Shown in pieces: positions 26,206 to 34,552 of a DNA stretch of 63,111 nt. The notes beneath the pieces were generated by a model. It was not told the DNA's origin, did not search any database, and saw only the letters and a program-made list of their open reading frames with translations. The position numbers and the translations under genes were made by a program. The stretch is from NCBI GenBank assembly GCA_026392015.1, contig JAPLCW010000165.1, positions 1-63,111 of the forward strand, in the 5' to 3' direction. The DNA is from Candidatus Auribacterota bacterium. GTDB taxonomy: Bacteria > Auribacterota > Tritonobacteria > UBA1439. Each line of letters starts with the position of its first letter. Within the stretch, counting starts at the first letter, position 1.

Positions 26206-26422
26206 CCTCCGCTGCCGTGTCGCGCCCGCCCGGTGTGCGGCTATGCCGGAAGATTCTCTTGCGAGTCCATTCCCGGCGGAGGAAGAGGATAGGGGGGCGC
26301 GGGGTATTTTACTTTTGCCCTGGGGCTACCGTTATGTTGACTCCCGCCGATTAGGGAAAGCCGCTGATGGCCCGTGGCATTTATCTGATACACTCCGCAC
26401 ATGAGGAGTGGGAGGAATAATT

Positions 26423-26494
26423 ATGCGTCAACAGTGGAAGGCAGCGCGCAGTGTGGATACCCTGGCCGGCCACGGCAAATGTGAAATCTCATGA
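26423..26494 (+). CDS. Small coupled ORF ahead of the asparagine-synthase-like gene
   Basis: A 23-codon frame (MRQQWKAARS...KCEIS) with a strong Shine-Dalgarno site, GGGAGGA (26410-26416), 6 bases before its ATG. It ends in ATGA that overlaps the next start (26491-26494), while that next gene has no ribosome site of its own. This fits a leader peptide for translational coupling, or a degraded start of the gene. No family recognised. Confidence 0.4.
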   Translation: MRQQWKAARSVDTLAGHGKCEIS

Positions 26495-28284
26495 GCCCTC
26501 CGGCCAAAGCAGGAAAGACACCGCAATCACTGTTTTTCGTTGCACGTGAGGAGTCGCGCGGCAAGGAAAGAATACGGCCGTGGTGGGAGGCATTGGAGGG
26601 AGGTGTAAAAGAGTGCTACTCCCTCGCCTGGGGGCAGTTTTACGCCATCATCGATCGGAACCTTTCGAGCGCGTTTCATAAGCCATCTCACGCCGCCGCT
26701 CCCCGCCTCTCGATCGTTGTTCAAGGCTTCATAAGGAATCTGGATGAGCTCAGGAGAAAGTATGGACCGCGGGGCAGCGGACCCGCGGGGCTCGACGCGG
26801 TCGCACGGTGTTATCGTGCGCGGGGATCTGATTTTCTCGGCGAGCTGGATGGTCAGTTCATCCTAACGATAGTGGACGAGGAGCGCGACAGCGTCGTTTT
26901 TGCAAGAGATCGTTTCGGGTTTGCGACGGCCTACTATGCGGTGTGCGACGACTGTGCGGTATTTTCCTCAAATATAAAGGATATTCTTGAGCTCTTCCCC
27001 GAACTGAGGGAGGTGAACCGCGATGCAATAGGCGAGTATCTCCTGTTTAACCAGGTCGCAGGCACCGGGACAATGTTCTCCCGCATTTACCAGCTGGAGC
27101 CCGGAGCCGTCGCCGTCGTCCGGGGCGGCCGCGTGGACGCCGTATCGAAGGTCTGGGGCCCCCGCTTCACTCCCCGGGAGACAACCCCTGATGCCGCGGT
27201 TCGCAAAGTCGAGAGGGTGATCCGCGAGGAGGTGAGAGAAGAGTACGCCGCGACCTCCTCGACGACGGGATTGCTCCTCAGCGGGGGCGTGGACTCGAGC
27301 GTCCTGTGCGGCCTCCTGTGCGAGGATACCCGTTCTCCTCGGCTCGCGACGTTTTCAGTGGGCTTCCCTGGGTATGAACGGGACGAGACCGCCTATTTCA
27401 CCTTTGTGAGCGAAAAATATCGCACCGACCAAACGACGCTCGAGGTAAACAACGAGCTTTACGCGGCCAACCTGACGCGGGCGATAGGGCACATGGAAGA
27501 GCCTTTGCCGAGCACCAATGCGATACCGGTCATGTTGGTTTGCGAGGAGGCCGCGAGGAAAGGGTATGATGTGATCATTGACGGGGAGGGATGCGACAGC
27601 ATCATGTCGGGAGATCTCGCCCCGGCTGAGGTCGGAGCGATGATCTCGAGGGGAGTGACCCACGCGGATAGAGAGAGGCTTAAGTGCACACGGCTTGAGA
27701 ACGACCCGCGGACGGTCCGCGCCTGTCTCTCCCCGGGGATGTCTCTCGTTGTGTCCGAACGCGACCGTATTCTGAGAGAGGAAGTGGATGAAAGAGATGC
27801 GGACTCATTCAAGTATCAGCAGATCTGCTACTACCTGAGGACCGGCCTCCACAGGACGATCAAGAGGTCGGCGAGGATGTGTGCGGTCGCGGGGCTTGAG
27901 GTGCGCAGTCCCTTCTTCTCGAAACGCGTGAGCGATATCCTCTTTTCCCTGCCCTACGATGTCTCGAATCACAGCGGGGTGGAGAAATATCCTGTTGTGG
28001 CAATCGCCTCACGCATTTACGGCGATGCGTTCGCCAGGAGGGAGAAGATAGGATTCTCCGTTCCCAACAGAAGGTGGTTCAGGGAGGACAGGGGTTTGGG
28101 GCGGTATAGGGCCATGCTCCTGGAGGAGAGGACCGTGGGTCGGTCTTTCTACGACGGCGATTCTTTGAGGAAGGCGCTCCGGTGGCGCCTGGAGGACGAC
28201 GCGGCGCCTCTGGACTACTTGCTCTGGAGCGTTCTGAACATCGAGATTTGGATGCGCCTTTTCATCGAGAGGGAACAACTGTAG
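26491..28284 (+). CDS. Asparagine synthase (glutamine-hydrolysing)-like protein lacking the N-terminal Cys
   Basis: Two-domain protein of 597 aa in the AsnB family. The N-terminal part resembles class II glutamine amidotransferase (FARDRFGFATAYYAV near residue 150), but the protein starts MSPPAKAG, so the essential Cys2 nucleophile is missing and glutamine cannot be used in the usual way. The C-terminal synthetase domain is intact: pyrophosphatase loop SGGVDSS (264-270) and DGEGCDSIMSG. It likely adenylates a carboxyl and transfers ammonia or another amine. Its place between pseC and pseF suggests it modifies pseudaminic acid or a glycan carboxylate. Target unproven. Confidence 0.83.
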   Translation: MSPPAKAGKTPQSLFFVAREESRGKERIRPWWEALEGGVKECYSLAWGQFYAIIDRNLSSAFHKPSHAAAPRLSIVVQGFIRNLDELRRKYGPRGSGPAGLDAVARCYRARGSDFLGELDGQFILTIVDEERDSVVFARDRFGFATAYYAVCDDCAVFSSNIKDILELFPELREVNRDAIGEYLLFNQVAGTGTMFSRIYQLEPGAVAVVRGGRVDAVSKVWGPRFTPRETTPDAAVRKVERVIREEVREEYAATSSTTGLLLSGGVDSSVLCGLLCEDTRSPRLATFSVGFPGYERDETAYFTFVSEKYRTDQTTLEVNNELYAANLTRAIGHMEEPLPSTNAIPVMLVCEEAARKGYDVIIDGEGCDSIMSGDLAPAEVGAMISRGVTHADRERLKCTRLENDPRTVRACLSPGMSLVVSERDRILREEVDERDADSFKYQQICYYLRTGLHRTIKRSARMCAVAGLEVRSPFFSKRVSDILFSLPYDVSNHSGVEKYPVVAIASRIYGDAFARREKIGFSVPNRRWFREDRGLGRYRAMLLEERTVGRSFYDGDSLRKALRWRLEDDAAPLDYLLWSVLNIEIWMRLFIEREQL

Positions 28285-28312
28285 TAAGGGTTCTGCGGGG
28301 GAAAGCGATTGT

Positions 28313-29053
28313 ATGGGCGATCGGAAAGTTGTGGCCGTTATCCAGGCGCGGATGGGGAGCACCAGGCTCCCGGGCAAGGTCATGAAGGATATCTGCGGGC
28401 GGACCATGTTGGCCAGGGTGGTGGGGCGGACGCGAAGGGCATCTCTCCTGGATGAGGTTATAGTGGCCACGACGGTAAACGCGGATGACGACGCCATAGT
28501 CGCCGAATGCTCGAAACTGGGGGTGCAGACCTTTCGCGGCGAGGAGTACGATGTGCTCGATCGCTACTACCGAGCCGCTCTCCATGCCCGGGCCTCGGCA
28601 GTGGTGCGGATTACCTCGGACTGCCCCCTCATTGATCCTGAGGTAACGGATAAGGTGATCGGCGCCTTTCTGGAGGGCGTGGTCGATTGCGCGAGCAATT
28701 CGCTGGAGAGGACGTATCCGCTCGGCCTGGACGTGGCGGCGGTGAGCATGGATGCGTTGTCGCGGGCGTGGAGTGAGGCGACAGAGCGCTATGAGCGCGT
28801 TCATGTGACGCCGTTCATCTGCCTGAATCCATCCCGCTTCAGGATTCTTTCGGTCAAAGGGGACGGGGACTACAGCGGGTATCGATGGACTGTGGATACA
28901 CCGGAGGATCTTGAGTTTGTGAGGATGGTTTATGCAAAGCTGGGCGGCGAAAAAATGTTTTTATGGCAAGAGGTAATAGATCTCCTGGAGCGGGAGCCGT
29001 GGATCGCAGAGATCAACCGCCACGTCCGCCAGAAAACCATTGAGGAGTGCTGA
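28313..29053 (+). CDS. pseF: Pseudaminic acid cytidylyltransferase (SpsF-like type)
   Basis: Nucleotidyltransferase of 246 aa of the SpsF/cytidylyltransferase family. The opening VVAVIQARMGSTRLPGKVMKD binds CTP, RITSDCPLIDP holds metal-binding Asp residues, and YRWTVDTPEDLEFVRMVY is the C-terminal family mark. By context it activates pseudaminic acid as CMP-Pse, and it takes the PseF slot in the cluster. The family call is sure, the substrate comes from neighbours. Confidence 0.82.
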   Translation: MGDRKVVAVIQARMGSTRLPGKVMKDICGRTMLARVVGRTRRASLLDEVIVATTVNADDDAIVAECSKLGVQTFRGEEYDVLDRYYRAALHARASAVVRITSDCPLIDPEVTDKVIGAFLEGVVDCASNSLERTYPLGLDVAAVSMDALSRAWSEATERYERVHVTPFICLNPSRFRILSVKGDGDYSGYRWTVDTPEDLEFVRMVYAKLGGEKMFLWQEVIDLLEREPWIAEINRHVRQKTIEEC

Positions 29054-29256
29054 TCATTCCGGGGCGGGGCCGGGGAGGTGTTTGCCCTGAGACACGGACG
29101 GCTCACCAATCAAATCACTGGATCGTTCCCGCCGGTTCTTGATTTCATTCGCCGACTGTGATTGCCCTTGGCCCATGTGCGCTTCTTCGCTATACTGATT
29201 CCCAGTCCGTGTGCCGATACCCGCAGATATTCCGGCACCCCAGGGAGAGATATGGA

Positions 29257-29892
29257 ATGGTTTCTAATAATCAGTTCAAGACCGAGCAAGAAGCCTTCTG
29301 GTCGGGGGATTTTGGGGATGAGTACATCGATAGGAATCGAGGAGATCGCATACTCGCGGCAAACACCGCCCTCTTTGCCCGGATCCTCTCCCGCACTCAT
29401 TCACTACACACACTCATCGAGTTCGGCGCAAATATCGGATTGAACCTGACAGCCATTAAAAGGCTCCTCACCGATATCAAATGCTCCGCTGTTGAAATTA
29501 ACCAAAAAGCCGCCGCGGAGCTACGTCGCATGCAGGATGTGGACGTATTTCCCATCTCCATCCTTGATTATCGGCCCGAGGAGACAAGAGATTTCGCTTT
29601 CACCAAGGGGCTTCTCATTCACATCGAGCCCGCGCAACTTCCTGCGGTCTATAGCGTGCTCTACTGTTCTTCACACCGGTACATATGCATTGTCGAGTAT
29701 TACAACCCCGTGCCGGTCGAATGTGCATATCGCGGCCACAAGGGGAAACTATTCAAGCGTGATTTCGCAGGCGAGATGCTCGATATGTTCCCCGGCCTCA
29801 CGCTTGTCGATTATGGGTTTGCGTATCACCGCGACAGTAATTTCGGGATGGACGACCTTACCTGGTTTCTTATGCGAAAAGGGAACGTCTGA
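29257..29892 (+). CDS. Pseudaminic acid biosynthesis-associated methylase
   Basis: Class I SAM methyltransferase-like protein of 211 aa that matches the Pse-associated methylase family (TIGR03587) by its start TEQEAFWSGDFGDEYIDRN and by LIEFGANIGLNL (SAM loop) and FTKGLLIHI. GGGAGAGA-type ribosome site (29243-29250) fixes ATG 29257; the frame is open further upstream. Such genes travel with pse genes, and probably methylate the sugar or an intermediate. Confidence 0.88.
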   Translation: MVSNNQFKTEQEAFWSGDFGDEYIDRNRGDRILAANTALFARILSRTHSLHTLIEFGANIGLNLTAIKRLLTDIKCSAVEINQKAAAELRRMQDVDVFPISILDYRPEETRDFAFTKGLLIHIEPAQLPAVYSVLYCSSHRYICIVEYYNPVPVECAYRGHKGKLFKRDFAGEMLDMFPGLTLVDYGFAYHRDSNFGMDDLTWFLMRKGNV

Positions 29893-30040
29893 TATGCGGA
29901 CTGATTGCTGGAGCATGCGGCGGAGGACATGATGAAGATCCGGGCCGTGCGCAACGGTGGTCCTGAACATGCACACTCTTTACCGAGGTGCCTGGGCAGG
30001 CGCCGCACCATGACCGAGTAACTCGAATTGCGACGAAAAG

Positions 30041-31069
30041 ATGAAAGTCCTTTTCCGATGCGATATATCTCCCGAAATCGGCGCGGGGCACCTGCGGCGG
30101 TGCTCGGTTCTCGCGGGAGAGCTGAAGAGGCGAGGAGGACGCACTCTCTTCGTATGCCGGTCTAGGGGCAACGATCCGGAAAAGGAGCTTGACGGGGCCG
30201 CAGATGATTGCAGGAACCTGGACTGGTCCCTTTCCGCCGCCGATGACGCCCGCAGGGTAATACGGATTTGCCGGCAAGAGGGGATGGATCTGGCGGTGAT
30301 TGACCATTACCGGGCCGATGAGGAATACCAGCGTCCGCTCTTTCATGAGGGGGTTCGGTGGCTCCAGTGCGACTGGGCTGCGAGTGGGCCGTTGTGGGCT
30401 GATTGGGTGCTCAACCCGAGCCCGGGTGCGAATGAGTGCGCCTACCGGGGACTCGCAAGAAGGAAGGAGACGCGGCTTCTACTCGGCCCGGCATACGCCT
30501 GGCTCCGCCCCGGGTTTCATTCGGTTCGCAAAGATACGACGATGCATCAGGTGCGGAAAATCCTCATCACGCTTGGCGGCGGAGATGACAGGGGAGGCAC
30601 GTTGCTCTGCATGGATGCGTTGAAACGCGTCGGCGGGGATAGGGAGTGGACGGTGCTCGTGGGAAATTTCAACCCGCGCCTCCGGCAGATTGAAAAATGG
30701 GTGGGCGAGAATCGCCTTGCGAATGTGACCGTCGTGGCAGGCGAGCGAGATGTCGCCCGGCGCATGAGGGAAGCGGATATCGCAGTCATCGGCGGAGGCA
30801 CGACCACCTTTGAAGCAGCGGCGATGGGTCTCCCGTGCGTCATCGTCCGGATTGCGGAAAATCAGTCCATGAACGCAATCTCGTGGGAGCGGGCAGGGGT
30901 TGCCATTGACGCGGGGCCGCTGGGCGGTCTCACCGCGGACGCACTTGCGCGGCATCTGCGGCGCCTGATGGATGACGAGAAGCTCCGGAGAAATATGTCA
31001 TCGGCCGGAATAGCGCTCGTCGACGGCCGGGGGACAGAGCGCACGGCGGACGCGCTCTCGGGTGGGTGA
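30041..31069 (+). CDS. pseG: UDP-2,4-diacetamido-2,4,6-trideoxy-L-altrose hydrolase
   Basis: Removes UDP from the fully acetylated altrose to free the sugar for PseI. A GT-B-fold hydrolase of 342 aa with the N-terminal signature GAGHLRRC, where H17 is the expected catalytic base, AVIDHY in the hinge region and IGGGTTTFEAAAMGLPCV in the nucleotide domain. A short frame (29932-30021) with a CGGAGG site lies just ahead but looks incidental. Confidence 0.92.
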   Translation: MKVLFRCDISPEIGAGHLRRCSVLAGELKRRGGRTLFVCRSRGNDPEKELDGAADDCRNLDWSLSAADDARRVIRICRQEGMDLAVIDHYRADEEYQRPLFHEGVRWLQCDWAASGPLWADWVLNPSPGANECAYRGLARRKETRLLLGPAYAWLRPGFHSVRKDTTMHQVRKILITLGGGDDRGGTLLCMDALKRVGGDREWTVLVGNFNPRLRQIEKWVGENRLANVTVVAGERDVARRMREADIAVIGGGTTTFEAAAMGLPCVIVRIAENQSMNAISWERAGVAIDAGPLGGLTADALARHLRRLMDDEKLRRNMSSAGIALVDGRGTERTADALSGG

Positions 31070-31073
31070 GAGA

Positions 31074-31658
31074 ATGCAGGAGTCATACGCAGGCGTGATA
31101 CTGACAGGGGAGAAGGTAGCGATCCGCCCGATGCGTGAGGATGACTCCGGGACGGTGGTGCGGTGGAGAAATGATCCGGAAATCCGCCGATGGCTCTTCA
31201 AACAGAAAACGCTCACCCTCGACGCTCACCTCGACTGGTTCCGGAGTCCGAAGCCCGACAGACTGGATTTCATCATCTGTCTCCGGGAGACGGGGCAACC
31301 CATAGGCACATTGAGTTTCAGCACTATCGACCTCGCGAGAGGGATGGCGGAGGCCGGGAATATGATAGGCGAGCGCGCATTTCAGGGAAAAGGCCTCATG
31401 ACGGAAGCCTTCGCACTCTGGATCGCCTTCGGTTTTGAACGCCTGGGGCTCACCCGCATTTACCTGCGCACGATGGAATCCAATCAGAGAGCGAAAAGGC
31501 TGAATGAGAAGCTTGGCTTTATACGCGAGAAGACGATTCCCGGGGGGCACCAGGTCGGAGGCGTGTCCGAGGGTGTGGTGGTTATGGGGCTGAGCCGGGA
31601 ATCCGCTGCGCGGCACGGCATTATCCGGGAGGGGGGAGAGGCGAAGCGGGAGGGGTGA
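31074..31658 (+). CDS. pseH: UDP-4-amino-4,6-dideoxy-N-acetyl-L-altrosamine N-acetyltransferase
   Basis: GNAT-fold acetyltransferase of 194 aa that acetylates the 4-amino group using acetyl-CoA. It has the RIM-like start VAIRPMREDDSGTVVRWRNDP, MIGERAFQGKGLMTEAF (CoA loop) and TMESNQRAKRLNEKLGF. ATG 31074 is 4 bases after the pseG stop. Position and motifs make PseH near certain. Confidence 0.9.
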   Translation: MQESYAGVILTGEKVAIRPMREDDSGTVVRWRNDPEIRRWLFKQKTLTLDAHLDWFRSPKPDRLDFIICLRETGQPIGTLSFSTIDLARGMAEAGNMIGERAFQGKGLMTEAFALWIAFGFERLGLTRIYLRTMESNQRAKRLNEKLGFIREKTIPGGHQVGGVSEGVVVMGLSRESAARHGIIREGGEAKREG

Positions 31659-31664
31659 GGAGAG

Positions 31665-32729
31665 ATGAGGATGGGGACGCTGCGTTTCGAGGTGGAGGGG
31701 CGGAGAATAGGGGAGGGATGTCCCGTATATATCGTCGCGGAAATCTCCGCGAACCACGGACAAAGTTTCACGCGCGCTGTTTCTTTAATCAAGGAAGCGA
31801 AAAAATGCGGAGCCGACGCGGTGAAATTTCAAACCTACACACCGGATACATTGACGCTGGACGAGGATAATAAATATTTCAGGATAGACCATCCCCGGTG
31901 GGGGGGGAAGACGTTGCATCAATTGTATGAAAAGGCCTTTACTCCGTGGAAATGGTTTAAGTCATTGAAGAGGGTCGCTGATGACGCAGGCATCGCTTTT
32001 TTCTCCACGGCATTCGACGCAACGTCCGTCGATTTTCTGGAGGGCCTGGGTGTCCCGATCCATAAGATCTCCTCGTTCGAGCTTGTGGATCCGGCTTTGA
32101 TCAAATACGCGGCAAAAACCGGAAAGGCATTGATGCTTTCCGCGGGGATGGCATCTCTTCCCGAAATAGGGGAGGCGGTTGCGGTAGCGAGGAAGGCGGG
32201 CGCGATGAATGTGTGTCTACTGAAGTGCGTGAGCTGTTATCCCGCCAGGCCGGAAGAGATGAATCTGAAAACCATTCCCGACATGAAGAAGCGGTTTGGC
32301 TGTCCCGTCGGGCTTTCCGACCATACCCTGGGGATAGGGACGTCGGTCGCCGCAGTGGCGCTGGGTGCACAAGTCATTGAAAAACATTTTACATTGTCCC
32401 GGAGGCTTAAAACACCGGATAGTTTTTTCTCCATCGAGCCGCGGGAACTGAAAGAATTAGTGGACAATGTGAGGATGGCGGAAAAGGCCCTGGGCAGGGT
32501 GCATTATGGTTTAACCGAGGATGAAAAGAAGAGCAGGGTTTTCAGGAGGTCGCTATTCGCGGTAACGGATGTGAAAAAGGGCGACGTCTTTACCGGGGAT
32601 AACGTGCGTTCTATCCGGCCGGGGCATGGATTGCTGCCACGCTATCTGGACAGGGTCATCGGAAAACGCGCACGCGTGGATATCGCTCGTGGGACGCCGC
32701 TCGCGTGGCGCCATGTCGGGAAAAAGTAG
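31665..32729 (+). CDS. pseI: Pseudaminic acid synthase
   Basis: Condenses 2,4-diacetamido-altrose with phosphoenolpyruvate to give pseudaminic acid. NeuB-type TIM barrel of 354 aa: VAEISANHGQSFTRAV (start of barrel), KFQTYTPDTLTLD, ISSFELVDPALIKYAAKTGK, GLSDHTLGIGTSVAAVALGA and IEKHFTLSR (metal His). The last 60 residues (SLFAVTDVKKGDVFTGDNVRS) are the SAF antifreeze-like domain. It closes a complete B-C-F-G-H-I set. Confidence 0.94.
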   Translation: MRMGTLRFEVEGRRIGEGCPVYIVAEISANHGQSFTRAVSLIKEAKKCGADAVKFQTYTPDTLTLDEDNKYFRIDHPRWGGKTLHQLYEKAFTPWKWFKSLKRVADDAGIAFFSTAFDATSVDFLEGLGVPIHKISSFELVDPALIKYAAKTGKALMLSAGMASLPEIGEAVAVARKAGAMNVCLLKCVSCYPARPEEMNLKTIPDMKKRFGCPVGLSDHTLGIGTSVAAVALGAQVIEKHFTLSRRLKTPDSFFSIEPRELKELVDNVRMAEKALGRVHYGLTEDEKKSRVFRRSLFAVTDVKKGDVFTGDNVRSIRPGHGLLPRYLDRVIGKRARVDIARGTPLAWRHVGKK

Positions 32730-32836
32730 GGAGGAAGGGGGAAAGAAAAGGCGCGCGATGCGTCATTCCTGAAACGCGGTATTTCACACAACACGGCCAG
32801 CGTTGTGTCAACGGCGGCAGGGGCGACTGCGTTATC

Positions 32837-32939
32837 GTAATGAGTCAGTTATTGGTGGGGGCATCACACCCCCACCCTTGCCCTCCCCCTCAAGGGGGGA
32901 GGGGATTTGATTTGAGACCCCGCGAGGCTGACTCATTAC
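32837..32939. mobile_element. MITE-like element, copy 4, with perfect 8-bp target duplication
   Basis: Perfect 12-bp ends GTAATGAGTCAG (32837-32848) and CTGACTCATTAC (32928-32939). GCGTTATC flanks it exactly on both sides (32829-32836 and 32940-32947). The inside is a C-run/G-run palindrome (CCCTCCCCCTCAAGGGGGGAGGGG). It is the shortest (103 bp) and best-preserved copy. It lies in the gap 32730-33106, which has no gene. Confidence 0.82.
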
Positions 32940-33106
32940 GCGTTATCCGCGAAATCGATGGCTGATTTTGTACCGATGTTTTATAATCACCTGAGAAATT
33001 CTTGGCAGGCTGTAGTGGGTATGCTCGTGAAAAATACGTAGATGGTGGAGATCCGGCAAGGAATGATCGCCCTTGTAAATTGACAGGGATGACGTGCGGT
33101 TGCGTT

Positions 33107-33862
33107 ATGGCTGATGATTTCATTCGATTCGAAAAACTCACGTACGATTCATTCAAGGAACTTGCCCGGGATGAATCGTTGAGTCCCTCCGAAAAGATCG
33201 GCTTCCCGAGGGCGTACCGGGAGGGATATGAAAAGGCTATATTTAAGGATATTAAGAGCAAACTCCCCGCCTTGAACGAGAAACGCAGGATAATCCTCGA
33301 CATCGGCCCCGGCTGCAGCCGCCTTCCCTTCATGTTGATCGAGCATTGCCGGAAGAATAAACACAGGCTGTTGCTGGCAGATTCCGAGGAGATGCTGTCC
33401 CACGTGAAAGACAGGCCTTCCATTGAGAAATACCCGGGCAGGTTCCCGGAATGCGGGTCGCTGTGTGATCGATATAAAGAGAAGATTGACTGTATCCTGA
33501 TGTACAGCGTGCTGCAGCATGTATTTCTGGACACCCTGAATCCGTTTTCGGTTATTGATAGGGCGCTCACCCTGCTTAATGAGGGTGGAAGGCTCCTCGT
33601 CGGCGATATCCCCAATATAAGCAAAAGGAAGAGATATTTCTGCTCGCGCAAAGGTATCGTCGCGCACAAGAAATTCACAGGAAGGGACATCGCCCCCGTG
33701 GTGAAATTCATGAAGCTGGAGGAGGGGAAGATCGACGACGGGGTGCTTTTCTCCATACTTCATAGATACCGGAATTCGGGTTTTGAGACATACCTTCTGC
33801 CCCAGGGTGAGGGGTTGCCCCTTTCGAACAGAAGGGAAGATATACTAATCGTCAGGCGGTGA
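33107..33862 (+). CDS. SAM-dependent methyltransferase-like protein
   Basis: A 251-aa class I methyltransferase-like protein. The SAM loop is LDIGPGCSRLPFML (near residue 65), LLADSEEML follows, and LMYSVLQHVF and LLNEGGRLLVGDIPN are the later core strands. The last 70 residues (RDIAPVVKFMKLEEGKIDDG) differ from common families. Start ambiguous: ATG 33107 or 33089, neither with a strong ribosome site. Eight bases from the NeuD-like gene, so probably in the same glycan-tailoring block. Confidence 0.72.
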   Translation: MADDFIRFEKLTYDSFKELARDESLSPSEKIGFPRAYREGYEKAIFKDIKSKLPALNEKRRIILDIGPGCSRLPFMLIEHCRKNKHRLLLADSEEMLSHVKDRPSIEKYPGRFPECGSLCDRYKEKIDCILMYSVLQHVFLDTLNPFSVIDRALTLLNEGGRLLVGDIPNISKRKRYFCSRKGIVAHKKFTGRDIAPVVKFMKLEEGKIDDGVLFSILHRYRNSGFETYLLPQGEGLPLSNRREDILIVRR

Positions 33863-33869
33863 GGGGGGT

Positions 33870-34547
33870 ATGGCGAAGAATAAGAAGCTTATCATAGTCG
33901 GGGCGAGTGCATTCGGAGAGGTCGCCTATGAGTATTTTACCCATGATTCGGATTTCAAGGTAGTGGCCTTCAGCGCGGAGAAAGCCCTGATCAGAAGGGA
34001 AGAGCTTTTCGGGCTCCCGGTGCTGCCCTTCGAGGACCTCGAGACTCGTTTCCATCCGTCGGAACACTATGTGTTTGTCGCCCTGGTATATAACCAGATG
34101 AACAGGCCGAGGACGAGGCTTTACCAGATGGCAAAGGCCAAGGCATTCCGCATAGCGACGTATGTCAGCTCGAAGGCGTTTGTTTGGAGGAACGCCAGGA
34201 TCGGGGAGAACTGCTTTATATTTGAAGACAATACCGTGCAACCCTTTGTCACTATCGGGAACAATGTGATCCTGTGGAGCGGAAATCATATAGGGCATCA
34301 TTCCATAATAAGAGACAACTGCTTCATATCTTCGCATGTAGTGGTGTCGGGATTTTGTGATATTGGGGAGAATTGTTTCCTGGGCGTCAATAGCACCATT
34401 GCGAACAATATCACGGTGGGGAAGGATTGTTTTCTCGGGGCAGGGGCTCTCCTACAGAAGAGCACGGAAGAGGGTATGGTGTATCAAAACAAGGGGACTA
34501 TGCCTTCAACGGTCGGAAGTCTGCGATTTTTTAAAATAAGAGAATAG
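33870..34547 (+). CDS. NeuD/PglD-like sugar acyltransferase (left-handed beta-helix)
   Basis: A 225-aa protein with an N-terminal Rossmann-type domain (LIIVGASAFGEVAYEYF) and a C-terminal hexapeptide-repeat helix (IGNNVILWSGNHIGHHSII, GENCFLGVNSTIANNITVG), typical of trimeric acetyl-CoA sugar N- or O-acetyltransferases. The HIGHHS His pair is the usual active-site region. Near the FdtA/FdtB genes, it could acetylate the 3-amino sugar. GAGGGGGG ribosome site just before the ATG. Confidence 0.85.
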   Translation: MAKNKKLIIVGASAFGEVAYEYFTHDSDFKVVAFSAEKALIRREELFGLPVLPFEDLETRFHPSEHYVFVALVYNQMNRPRTRLYQMAKAKAFRIATYVSSKAFVWRNARIGENCFIFEDNTVQPFVTIGNNVILWSGNHIGHHSIIRDNCFISSHVVVSGFCDIGENCFLGVNSTIANNITVGKDCFLGAGALLQKSTEEGMVYQNKGTMPSTVGSLRFFKIRE

Positions 34548-34552
34548 TAAAC

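Noticed and set aside
26147..26404. An 85-codon frame after pseC
   Set aside because: It starts inside pseC in another frame and ends without a family or ribosome site.
29932..30021. A 29-codon frame before pseG with a CGGAGG site
   Set aside because: Composition (His, Arg, Pro) looks random, it is not coupled to pseG, and it has no visible family.
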